A stretch of DNA of 5,268 nt from an uncultured Bacteroidales bacterium (GTDB lineage: Bacteria > Bacteroidota > Bacteroidia > Bacteroidales > Bacteroidaceae): assembly GCA_937896105.1 (NCBI GenBank), contig CALBKR010000425.1:1-5268 (forward strand), in the 5' to 3' direction. Numbering within the stretch: position 1 is the first letter of the stretch; the number at the start of each line of letters is the position of its first letter. The notes beneath the pieces are model-generated. The model was not told the origin of the DNA and searched no databases. It saw only the letters and a program-made list of their open reading frames with translations. This document shows positions 1 through 5,268 of the stretch, in pieces. Made by a program: the position numbers and the translations under genes.

Positions 1-1
1 C

Positions 2-520
2 CACTCGCCTACCGGCGGCCTGCGTGGCGGCAAGTACAGCACCTTCGAGGGTGGAACGCGTGTGCCTTTCATTGTGCATTGGCCGGCAAGGATAAAAGAG
101 AGTGGGGTGAGGACAGGGCTTGTGTCACAGATAGATTTCCTCGATGTTATGGCAAGCATAACAGGTGTAAGCGGCGGAAAACGCCTTTCACCCGATGGAA
201 CACCGATAGAGAAAAACACTTGGCTCGGTGCCGATGACGGCGGTCGCCATTTTGCAGTGGAAATGGCTGCAAACCACACGCTTTCGCTCATAATGTTCGG
301 GTGGAAATATATCGAGCCTAAGGGTGGCCCTGCAATGGTGCCCTGGGGGCCTAAGATAGAGACAGGTTATTCGACACAGCCACAGCTGTTCAAGAGTATA
401 GACGGTGAATTTGACGAGAGCAATAATGTGGCCGCTGAATATCCAACGATAGTGAACGGGTTGAAGATGGAATTAGAGAACATACGCAATCAACGAGGTT
501 ATTACATAGAATGCAGATGA
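2..520 (+). CDS. Sulfatase (S1 / arylsulfatase-A-like), C-terminal fragment
   Basis: This is the last 172 residues of a sulfatase, an enzyme that hydrolyses sulfate esters, in gut Bacteroidales usually on host or dietary sulfated glycans in the periplasm or outside the cell. The frame is open from base 2, so the gene starts upstream of the window. The fragment opens with the family signature LRGGKYSTFEGGTRVP (fragment residues 7-22). Lys11 matches the sulfate-binding lysine that follows LR-x-G in arylsulfatase A. VHWPARI and the DFLDVMASITG helix follow, as in the family. The formylglycine motif (C/S-x-P-x-R), signal peptide and most metal ligands lie outside the window, so maturation type and substrate cannot be judged. 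The GTG at 62 is an internal valine codon, not a start. The stop overlaps the next gene's ATG (ATGA at 517-520), which suggests translational coupling. Confidence 0.9.
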   Translation, partial: HSPTGGLRGGKYSTFEGGTRVPFIVHWPARIKESGVRTGLVSQIDFLDVMASITGVSGGKRLSPDGTPIEKNTWLGADDGGRHFAVEMAANHTLSLIMFGWKYIEPKGGPAMVPWGPKIETGYSTQPQLFKSIDGEFDESNNVAAEYPTIVNGLKMELENIRNQRGYYIECR

Positions 521-1155
521 GCACGGAACTTAATGACATACAGCGCAGTGCATTGGCAAGGCTTGATATAAGAGAACTCAATGCGATGCAGCAGGCTTCC
601 ATTGCGCATTGTCGCGTGAATGGTGATATGGTATTGCTTTCACCTACCGGTACAGGAAAGACATTGGCATTCCTGCTGCCGCTGCTCGAGAGGCTCGACC
701 CATCGTGCAATGATGTGCAGGCGTTGGTGGTGTTGCCCACGCGTGAACTTGCAAGGCAAGTGTTCGAGGTGTGGCGTTCGATGTCTACACCGTTCCGGAT
801 GGCGGCGTTCTATGGCGGTCGTCCGCTCGAGCAGGAGATGGCATCGCTTGGCGGTGCTTCACCGGCAGTGATAGTGGGTACACCGGGTCGTTTGCTCGAC
901 CATCTCAACCATTCGTCATTTGCTGTAGGCAAATGTACTCATCTTCTTATAGATGAGTTTGATAAGTGTCTTGAAATGGGCTTTCAGGAAGAGATGTCCA
1001 AACTCATCGAAAAGCTGCCGGCCGTAACATCCCGTTTTCTACTGTCGGCTACCGATACCGCTGAGATTCCTCAGTTTGCCGGTGCGGAGTGTCGAGGCTC
1101 GATTTCCGCACTGCAGGCGAACAGCCGGCATTGCGCACTAAATTCTACACCATAA
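511..1155 (+). CDS. DEAD-box RNA helicase, N-terminal RecA domain (frame-broken 5' part)
   Basis: This is the first half of an ATP-dependent RNA helicase of the DEAD-box superfamily 2, which remodels RNA duplexes in the cytoplasm, for example in ribosome assembly or mRNA turnover. Counting from the ATG at 511, the motifs are a Q-motif region around residues 23-31 (LNAMQQASI), Walker A SPTGTGKT (44-51), PTREL (76-80), YGG (101-103), TPGR (124-127), the Walker B variant DEFD (148-151) and SAT (179-181). DEFD in place of DEAD is familiar in Bacteroidetes helicases of this group. The start may be ATG 511 or ATG 517; 517 forms the ATGA overlap with the sulfatase stop and is preferred slightly. Homology ends near residue 194. 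The following residues up to the TAA at 1153-1155 are out-of-frame readthrough, and the domain continues in the frame of 1089-1853. As read, this piece alone would lack the second RecA domain. Confidence 0.85.
   Translation: MQMSTELNDIQRSALARLDIRELNAMQQASIAHCRVNGDMVLLSPTGTGKTLAFLLPLLERLDPSCNDVQALVVLPTRELARQVFEVWRSMSTPFRMAAFYGGRPLEQEMASLGGASPAVIVGTPGRLLDHLNHSSFAVGKCTHLLIDEFDKCLEMGFQEEMSKLIEKLPAVTSRFLLSATDTAEIPQFAGAECRGSISALQANSRHCALNSTP
1065..1155 (+). other. Frameshift zone inside the DEAD-box helicase gene
   Basis: The upstream frame is open to its TAA at 1153-1155. The downstream frame is open only after the TGA at 1062-1064, so the switch must fall between these points. Family similarity places it near 1080-1095, between IPQFAGAE in one frame and SRLDF in the other. 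The offset equals the loss of one base (or the gain of two). No X-XXY-YYZ slippery heptamer is present in this stretch, so programmed -1 frameshifting is not supported. A real mutation or an assembly error fits better. There is no long homopolymer to invite a sequencing slip. Confidence 0.85.
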
Positions 1156-1853
1156 CAACGACACCGGACAGACGCCTCGAGAAACTCTTCTCGTTGCTCT
1201 GCTCCTTTGGCGGTGAGCCGGCAATCGTCTTCTGCAATTTCCGAGAAACGGTCGACGAGGTCTATAAATACCTGACAAAGGCATCGCTCCACTGTGTAGC
1301 ATACAACGGTGCTATGGAGCAGAAACAGCGCGAGCTTGCGCTTTACCGTTTCACAAGCGGCTGTTCGAATATCCTTGTGAGCACCGACCTTGCAGCGCGT
1401 GGTCTTGATATAAAGGATGTGAAGCACGTGGTTCATTACCAGCGTGCCCTCTCGGCCGACATCTTTACACACCGCAATGGCCGCACTGCCCGTTGGGAGG
1501 CCGACGGTGCAGTGTATATGATGGCTTTCGAAAATAAGGAATTGCCCGATTTCGTTCCCTCGGAACTTGAGGAGTATCAACTGCCCAAGCGTCCTGTACT
1601 GCCCCCTGCACCTGTGTGGACTGTGCTGTATGTCGGCAAGGGCAAGCGCGACAAATTGAGCCGAGGCGACCTTGCAGGCTTCTTTATGAAGAAGGGCGGC
1701 CTTGCTCCCGATGAGATAGGCACCATCCTTGTCTTTCCCGATTACTCATACGTTGCGGTGAAGCTGAACCGTATGCGTGCACTGTTGAAAAAGGTCGAAG
1801 GCGAGAAGATAAAGGGTGTGAAGACACTGATAATGCCGGCAAGGTGCAGGTGA
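1089..1853 (+). CDS. DEAD-box RNA helicase, C-terminal RecA domain plus DbpA-type RNA-binding domain (frame-broken 3' part)
   Basis: This continues the helicase of 511-1155 in the -1 frame. It shows RLDFRT (junction with domain 2), motif IV IVFCNFR (fragment residues 45-51), motif V STDLAARGLDI (about 98-108) and motif VI HRNGRTAR (about 127-134), where Asn replaces the more common Ile or Val. From about residue 176 (WTVLYVGKGKRDKLSRGD through IKGVKTLI) it matches the DbpA/CsdA C-terminal RNA-binding fold, which in DbpA directs the enzyme to 23S rRNA; whether that target holds here is inference. Rejoining the two frames gives about 447 residues, a normal length for the family. The GTG at 1089 is only the first possible start; no ribosome-binding sequence is visible and the coding sense begins before it, so this is probably not an independently translated gene. 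It ends 24 bases before the convergent stop of the AT-rich operon. Confidence 0.82.
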   Translation: MSRLDFRTAGEQPALRTKFYTITTTPDRRLEKLFSLLCSFGGEPAIVFCNFRETVDEVYKYLTKASLHCVAYNGAMEQKQRELALYRFTSGCSNILVSTDLAARGLDIKDVKHVVHYQRALSADIFTHRNGRTARWEADGAVYMMAFENKELPDFVPSELEEYQLPKRPVLPPAPVWTVLYVGKGKRDKLSRGDLAGFFMKKGGLAPDEIGTILVFPDYSYVAVKLNRMRALLKKVEGEKIKGVKTLIMPARCR

Positions 1854-1877
1854 ATAAAATGCTTATAACCGAGTTGC

Positions 1878-2474
1878 TTATGATGCCGGTTTCGCCGATG
1901 GTGACGAATCGCCTTTGCAATTTTGTTTGTCAATAATGGACGCGGGCGATACAATAGGTACCTGTAGCTTGATAGCATTGCAACCGAATTTCTCCGGTGG
2001 AATGAATTGGATTTTCTCCATTATCTCGTTTGTTATGTTGAATATATCTTTTGCCTCAAAGAATTCAGTTAATCTCGTTTTGTAGTTGAATATTATTCCT
2101 ACAATTTTTCCGGAACCACTTATGTTTACTTGTAATGTAAACCCTTTTTCAATCAAGGCTTCTTTTACAATTGCCCTTATTTTATTAATATTTTCTTTTA
2201 CAGTGCTGTCATTTGTAAAGTCATAAACGGCATAGTTGTATTCAATTGCGCCCAATTTCCCGTCGGGCAATATTGAGTCGTTGCACAACTCTATGACATA
2301 GGCGTTCATCACTGAATTTTTGTAGTTTCTGAAACAGATGGTATTCCCATTATATTCAACATGCTCGTATGTGTATACGCTATCATTTGCTTCTGTACAA
2401 AAAGAGTTGTTTGCATAACCCGAAATGGGGTATTGCAATAAGCAGAATAGTAATATAAATCCTTCTTTTAGCAT
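1878..2474 (-). CDS. Exported protein of unknown function, possible TonB-C-like domain; second gene of the AT-rich operon
   Basis: I do not recognise this 198-residue protein. Residues 1-21 look like a type I signal peptide: Lys3, a hydrophobic core FILLFCLLQ, then SGYA before Asn22. Cys11 sits inside the hydrophobic core and does not form a convincing lipobox, so a soluble periplasmic or surface product is likelier than a lipoprotein. The mature part has five cysteines (26, 47, 64, 165, 186). Residues about 92-176 read as a helix, a strand pair around FTLQVNISGSGKIVGIIF, a helix NEIMEKIQFIPPEK and a last strand IKLQVPIV. That order resembles a TonB C-terminal-like fold, but this is pattern reading only. 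The tail is Ser/Lys rich. The gene starts 2 bases after the upstream stop, so it is almost surely co-transcribed with it. Its export, and its place behind a zincin-like protein, make an immunity or partner role possible. Confidence 0.8.
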   Translation of the reverse strand: MLKEGFILLFCLLQYPISGYANNSFCTEANDSVYTYEHVEYNGNTICFRNYKNSVMNAYVIELCNDSILPDGKLGAIEYNYAVYDFTNDSTVKENINKIRAIVKEALIEKGFTLQVNISGSGKIVGIIFNYKTRLTEFFEAKDIFNITNEIMEKIQFIPPEKFGCNAIKLQVPIVSPASIIDKQNCKGDSSPSAKPAS

Positions 2475-2476
2475 TG

Positions 2477-3601
2477 TTATTCGATTTTTAAAGGAATATC
2501 CAAAATGTTGAACAAGTCAATCCAGTTGTAGTTGAAATCATCCTTGAAGTTCGAAGAGTATTTGGGGTAATCCTTGTATCGTTCTTTAAAATCTTCAATT
2601 TGATTAAGTACTTCTGTTGAAAATGTATTTATGTCTATTGTATCATAGTTCTCATTGGTAAAACTATTGTTTATAAAATTGCTAAACTTTTGATTTTCAT
2701 CCCAAGTGGTGGAAATTGCATGTGGCTCATCAATGTGCCTGAAATATATGTCTTTGGCTATATGTTCTTGAAATTCGGCATTTGAGTGTCCCAATATTCC
2801 TAAATAATCCTGTACGGCATGTAGGGCTTCTGCAAACAGTGTTTCAAAATTGATATGCTTGCTGTCTATTGTAATTTTGTTTAAATTGTATATTCCGTTT
2901 CTGTCAGTTCTTACATTGTCTTTATCAAGTGTGTGCAGGTCATGTCCTACGATGATTTCTGTTCCTAACTCGTTCAATACATTCAACACTCCTTTTGGCA
3001 ATTTTGCTTTTAATTCATTTATTTGATGTGTGTACTCCTCTCCTGTAGGGAAATAACGTAGTTTTAATGTCTCTTTACTCAGTTTTGTATCATTGGCTTC
3101 CTCCATGTTTGCGCCAATGCCAGTGCTGTGCTCCCTGTTTGTGTTCCAGATATAGTCTGGTTGGCTATATGCCTTTGAACTGTCAATCTTAGGGTTGTTT
3201 GCACCCGTTTTTGTTATTGTTTTACTTGCCCGCAGTTGTTTGCTGTTTGCTAATTGAGCAATAGTGTCTCCGCTTGCTTGTGACTTAGGCTCATTCAAAC
3301 AAAACCAATCATTGCCGCCTGTCGGCTGTTTATTCTCCTTTGTGTCAAAGTTAAAAGGGTTACTATTATCCTCCGGAGCCGTGAGGTGACTTGTTTGTAC
3401 ATATCTTGTTCCTGTTCTTCCGCTATTGCTCTCCTGTTTTTCTTTGTCATTATTAAGCAGTACATATCTTGTATGGTCAACACAGCCTAAGAGTTTAGGA
3501 AATATTGACATTAATGCATGCTTTTTATTTCTCTCATTATCAATTTCTTCCTGGCTTTCGCTTATAAAAAACTCTTCGTAGTCAAAATTATTTTCATTCA
3601 T
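2477..3601 (-). CDS. Protein of unknown function with degenerate zincin-like (AExxH) C-terminal region; candidate toxin/effector
   Basis: This 374-residue protein has no signal peptide or membrane segment. Residues 1-30 are acidic. About 50-175 are rich in Asn, Ser, Thr, Lys and Gln and probably disordered. From about 180 the sequence looks folded: a predicted helix with LPKGVLNVLNELG (201-213), a strand EIIVG, then GIYNLNKITID (236-246), and a helix AEALHAVQDYLG (257-268) followed by NAEFQEHIAKD (274-284). This order resembles zincin metallopeptidase-like domains, with Glu258 and His261 as ExxH and Glu276 or Asp284 as a possible third ligand. The first histidine of HExxH is Ala257, so catalysis is doubtful. 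The C-terminus carries aromatic NYNWIDLF (357-364). Start ATG 3601 is preceded by an A-rich leader and no Shine-Dalgarno site, normal for Bacteroidetes. The gene is much richer in A and T than helicase and serC, suggesting transfer. The toxin or effector role is inferred from context only. Confidence 0.8.
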   Translation of the reverse strand: MNENNFDYEEFFISESQEEIDNERNKKHALMSIFPKLLGCVDHTRYVLLNNDKEKQESNSGRTGTRYVQTSHLTAPEDNSNPFNFDTKENKQPTGGNDWFCLNEPKSQASGDTIAQLANSKQLRASKTITKTGANNPKIDSSKAYSQPDYIWNTNREHSTGIGANMEEANDTKLSKETLKLRYFPTGEEYTHQINELKAKLPKGVLNVLNELGTEIIVGHDLHTLDKDNVRTDRNGIYNLNKITIDSKHINFETLFAEALHAVQDYLGILGHSNAEFQEHIAKDIYFRHIDEPHAISTTWDENQKFSNFINNSFTNENYDTIDINTFSTEVLNQIEDFKERYKDYPKYSSNFKDDFNYNWIDLFNILDIPLKIE

Positions 3602-3614
3602 AACATTTTTTTTG

Positions 3615-3629
3615 CAAAGCTATGCTTTG
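3615..3629 (-). promoter_or_regulatory. Small hairpin in the leader of the AT-rich operon
   Basis: A perfect 6-base inverted repeat, CAAAGC and GCTTTG, is separated by three bases. On the minus strand it lies 14-28 bases before the start codon, just after the candidate -7 box, so it would form near the 5' end of the mRNA. It is followed by an A-run on the coding strand, not a U-run, so it is not a terminator. It could influence mRNA stability or translation, or be chance. Confidence 0.3.
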
Positions 3630-3632
3630 TTA

Positions 3633-3640
3633 CAAAAATA
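3633..3640 (-). promoter_or_regulatory. Candidate -7 promoter box (TATTTTTG) for the AT-rich operon
   Basis: On the minus strand TATTTTTG matches the Bacteroides -7 consensus TAnnTTTG at every fixed base. It lies 31 bases before the ATG at 3601, which would give a leader of roughly 25-30 bases. No TTTG-like -33 element is seen at the usual 19-21 base distance upstream (that stretch reads GTCAAAGA), so the call rests on one short box in AT-rich sequence. Confidence 0.4.
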
Positions 3641-3771
3641 AAGGTTGCTGAATTACCACTTCTTTGACGATATTCAGTTTCCTTCCGCTAATATAGCAAA
3701 TCAGAAAGCCCTTGTCAATGGAAAAAGAAAAAATGTTTCAAGGAAATACCAAAACGCAGCGTATTGAACCT

Positions 3772-3930
3772 TTATATAAGTATATACAGCAGTAGTGCAA
3801 TCACCAGCAGGGCAATGATGGTGTTACGTATGAGCATATATGTTTTGAACCTGTCCATCCGGTGATAATTTACCGTTTCAAACACAGCGGCGGCGCTATA
3901 AGTTCGTCGCTGTTTTGTTATATGTCGCAT
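3772..3930 (-). CDS. Putative 52-residue single-pass membrane micro-protein
   Basis: This short frame starts with ATG at 3930 and ends with TAA at 3772-3774. The first 30 or so residues are basic and polar (MRHITKQRRTYSAAAVF at the start). Residues about 36-52 (NTIIALLVIALLLYILI) form a strongly hydrophobic segment that runs to the C-terminus, preceded by Arg35. That pattern predicts a tail-anchored inner-membrane protein with its N-terminus in the cytoplasm. Codons such as GCC and CTG match the resident genes rather than the AT-rich operon. The leader is A-rich (AATAAAAA before the ATG) with no Shine-Dalgarno site, and no convincing promoter is seen upstream. Its 5' end overlaps the candidate serC promoter on the other strand. 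I know no family for it. A chance frame is possible, but the clean hydrophobic anchor argues for a gene. Confidence 0.5.
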   Translation of the reverse strand: MRHITKQRRTYSAAAVFETVNYHRMDRFKTYMLIRNTIIALLVIALLLYILI

Positions 3931-3945
3931 TTTTTATTAATTTAG
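3913..3945 (+). promoter_or_regulatory. Candidate Bacteroides-type promoter of serC
   Basis: TTTTG at 3913-3917 is followed after 20 bases by TAATTTAG at 3938-3945. The latter matches TAnnTTTG at five of six fixed bases, and the spacing is the one expected between -33 and -7 elements. Transcription would begin near 3952, about 20 bases before the serC ATG. The -33 element lies inside the 5' end of the divergent 52-codon frame, so expression of the two could interfere. Confidence 0.45.
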
Positions 3946-3972
3946 CGGTCGAAAAAGTGTTGCATAGTGACA

Positions 3973-5040
3973 ATGGAAAAATACAATTTCAATGCAGGCC
4001 CTTCGATGCTGCCACGTGAGGTGGTGGAGCAGACTGCTGCAGCCGTGCTCGACTATGACGGTATGGGGCTGTCGCTGATGGAACTTAGTCATCGTTCGGC
4101 CGAGTTCAAGCCTATTCTCGACGAGGCGCGCATACTGCTCAAGGAGCTTCTCGATGTGCCGCAGGGCTACGAGGTGCTGTTCCTCGGTGGTGGTGCCAGT
4201 ATGCATTTCTGTATGGTGCCATATAATCTCCTCAATGTCAAGGCTGCCTATCTCAACACAGGCACCTGGTCTACAAAGGCCATAAAGGAGGCAAGGCTGT
4301 TCGGCGAGGTGGTCGAGGTCGCATCGTCGGCCGACAAGGCATTCAGCTACATCCCGAAAAATTTCACGGTGCCGGCCGATGTCAGCTATCTGCACATTAC
4401 ATCGAACAACACTATCTATGGTACGCAACTGCGCAAGGATATCGATGCTCCGGTGCCGTTGGTGGCCGATATGTCATCCGATATTCTCTCGCGTCCTGTG
4501 GATGTCTCAAAATACAGCTGCATCTATGGCGGTGCGCAGAAGAACCTCGCCCAGTCAGGGCTTTCGTTTGTGATTGTCAGAGAGAGTGCGCTTGGTAAGG
4601 TAGACCGTGCTATACCGTCGATTCTCGATTACCGGGTGCACATCGCCAATGGCTCAATGTTCAACACACCGCCTACACTGCCCATATACACAGCCTTGTG
4701 CAACCTGCGCTGGGTAAAGGAGCAGGGTGGTGTAAGGGAGATGGAACGCCGCGCCGCAGAACGTGCTGCGGTGTTGTATGATGAAATCGATGACAATCCG
4801 CTTTTTGTAGGAACGGCTGCTGTCGATGACCGCTCCTTTATGAATATAGATTTTGTTATGGCACCGGGATATGAGGCACTCGAGGAGTCATTTGCAGCCT
4901 TTGCCGCATCGCGTGGCGTGGTGGCCATCAAGGGGCACCGCACGGTGGGAGGTTTCCGCGCATCGTGCTACAACGCGATGCCGCTCGAGGGTGCCAAGGC
5001 GCTTGCCGGGTGTATGAGAGATTTTAAAAACAACCGCTGA
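3973..5040 (+). CDS. serC: Phosphoserine aminotransferase
   Basis: SerC is a cytoplasmic PLP enzyme that converts 3-phosphohydroxypyruvate and glutamate to 3-phosphoserine and 2-oxoglutarate in serine biosynthesis; it also serves pyridoxal phosphate synthesis in some bacteria. The protein has 355 residues, the usual length. It begins [14 protein letters not shown], typical of the family, which selects ATG 3973 over the GTG two codons earlier. Visible motifs are SHRSAEF (39-45, substrate-binding Arg41), [10 protein letters not shown] (70-79), the PLP-stacking Trp99 in [13 protein letters not shown] (143-151), Asp166 in VADMSSD, and GAQKN with Lys190 as the PLP Schiff-base lysine. [17 protein letters not shown] near the end carries the conserved C-terminal arginines. 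All key residues are present, so it should be active. yigZ follows after one base, probably in the same transcript; serA, a frequent neighbour in Bacteroides, is not next. Confidence 0.97.
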   Translation: MEKYNFNAGPSMLPREVVEQTAAAVLDYDGMGLSLMELSHRSAEFKPILDEARILLKELLDVPQGYEVLFLGGGASMHFCMVPYNLLNVKAAYLNTGTWSTKAIKEARLFGEVVEVASSADKAFSYIPKNFTVPADVSYLHITSNNTIYGTQLRKDIDAPVPLVADMSSDILSRPVDVSKYSCIYGGAQKNLAQSGLSFVIVRESALGKVDRAIPSILDYRVHIANGSMFNTPPTLPIYTALCNLRWVKEQGGVREMERRAAERAAVLYDEIDDNPLFVGTAAVDDRSFMNIDFVMAPGYEALEESFAAFAASRGVVAIKGHRTVGGFRASCYNAMPLEGAKALAGCMRDFKNNR

Positions 5041-5041
5041 T

Positions 5042-5268
5042 ATGCTTGAAGAAGATATATACAAGACCATTGAACAGCAGGGCGAGGCCATCTACACCGA
5101 GAAACGCAGCAAGTTCCTTGCTTTTGCAATACCTGTGACTACCATTGAACAGGTAAAGGAGCATATCGAGGCATATCAGAAAAAATACTACGATGCCCGC
5201 CACGTGTGCTATGCCTACCGCCTTGGCGAGCGCGGCGACCTGGAGCGTGCCAATGACAACGGAGAACC
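5042..5268 (+). CDS. yigZ: YigZ/IMPACT-family (UPF0029) protein, N-terminal fragment
   Basis: The first 75 residues of a YigZ-type protein are present and the gene runs off the window end. The family has an N-terminal IMPACT domain with a ribosomal S5 domain 2-like fold, and its bacterial members have no settled biochemical role; the eukaryotic relative IMPACT acts in translational control through GCN1/GCN2. Visible signatures are the opening DIYKTI and the TEKRSKFLAFAIPV stretch (about 20-33), then YYDARHVCYAYRLG (about 48-61) and RANDNGEP at the edge, corresponding to the conserved D-DGEP region of the family. The ATG at 5042 is one base after the serC stop, with no obvious Shine-Dalgarno site, so translation probably follows serC in a shared transcript. 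Full members have about 200 residues, so roughly two thirds of the protein lie beyond the window. Confidence 0.9.
   Translation, partial: MLEEDIYKTIEQQGEAIYTEKRSKFLAFAIPVTTIEQVKEHIEAYQKKYYDARHVCYAYRLGERGDLERANDNGE

Larger units (their letters stand above)
3602..3972. other. Gap between divergent genes (AT-rich operon and serC)
   Basis: About 370 bases separate the start of the AT-rich operon from the serC ATG. The part near the operon (3602-3771) holds the TATTTTTG box and the leader hairpin, and otherwise nothing that I can name. The part near serC holds the 52-codon minus-strand frame and the serC promoter candidate. The base composition changes around 3770-3790, from A-rich to the style of the resident genes, which may mark one edge of the inserted segment. 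No tRNA, terminal repeat or riboswitch-like structure was found. Confidence 0.6.

Noticed and set aside
390..740. Minus-strand open frame of 116 codons across the sulfatase-helicase junction
   Set aside because: It overlaps two clearly real genes and its Ser/Cys-rich translation has no domain sense; it is a shadow frame.
1065..1155. Programmed -1 frameshift in the helicase
   Set aside because: No X-XXY-YYZ heptamer or obvious downstream stem-loop is present in the overlap of the two frames.
1071..1580. Minus-strand open frame of 169 codons inside the helicase
   Set aside because: It lies wholly over helicase coding sequence with motifs IV-VI on the other strand; its Cys/Arg-rich translation looks like antisense of coding DNA.
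1854..1877. Bidirectional terminator between the convergent helicase and AT-rich operon
   Set aside because: The 24-base gap has no GC-rich inverted repeat with a T-run; only a short GCTTAT direct repeat is visible.
3664..3694. Sigma-70-like TTGACG and TAATAT on the plus strand
   Set aside because: The spacing (19) is long, Bacteroidetes promoters do not follow this pattern, and no plus-strand gene lies directly downstream.
3710..3743. CCTTG / CAAGG inverted repeat as a terminator for the small minus-strand gene
   Set aside because: The stem is only 5 bases with a loop of 24, and no run of T follows on the minus strand.
3937..4428. Minus-strand open frame of 163 codons over the start of serC
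   Set aside because: serC is certain on the plus strand, and this frame has the His/Arg/Cys-rich look of an antisense frame.
4629..4943. Minus-strand open frame of 104 codons within serC
   Set aside because: It is fully contained in serC and its Ala/Ser-rich translation is unlike any domain.
1..5268. CRISPR array, tRNA or rRNA gene, insertion sequence or attachment repeats
   Set aside because: No regularly spaced repeats, cloverleaf-like segment, transposase motif or matching terminal repeats were found on reading through either strand.

Overview
The window looks like chromosomal DNA of a Bacteroidales bacterium (Bacteroides, Prevotella or Muribaculaceae type). The clues are an S1-family sulfatase, a DEAD-box helicase of the DEFD plus DbpA-domain kind, a Bacteroidetes-like SerC, A-rich leaders without clear Shine-Dalgarno sites, and promoter-like sequences resembling the Bacteroides -33/-7 pattern (TTTG, then TAnnTTTG). 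The species cannot be fixed from the sequence.

Layout. Positions 2-520 (+) hold the C-terminal part of a sulfatase, whose stop overlaps the start of a DEAD-box RNA helicase (517-1853, +) in an ATGA junction. The helicase has every expected motif and a C-terminal DbpA-type RNA-binding domain, but it is split into two frames by an apparent one-base loss between about 1065 and 1155, most likely near 1080-1095. Positions 1878-3601 (-) hold a visibly AT-rich two-gene operon, convergent with the helicase. Its first gene (2477-3601) encodes a 374-residue protein with a low-complexity N-terminal half and a C-terminal region resembling a zincin-type metallopeptidase, with AExxH in place of HExxH. Two bases after it comes a gene (1878-2474) for a 198-residue exported protein with a signal peptide and a possible TonB-C-like alpha/beta domain. 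I recognise neither as a named protein. The arrangement fits a candidate effector/immunity cassette, which is inference.

Positions 3602-3972 are a gap between divergent genes. It contains a TAnnTTTG-like box and a small hairpin in front of the AT-rich operon, a likely 52-codon membrane micro-protein gene (3772-3930, -) and a promoter candidate for serC. serC (3973-5040, +) is complete and encodes phosphoserine aminotransferase. One base later starts a YigZ/IMPACT-family gene that runs off the window end (5042-5268, +).

The flanking genes (sulfatase, helicase, serC, yigZ) share a GC-richer codon style and look like resident genes. The AT-rich pair between them has the look of an inserted accessory cassette. 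No tRNA, rRNA, CRISPR array, transposase or insertion-sequence end was seen.
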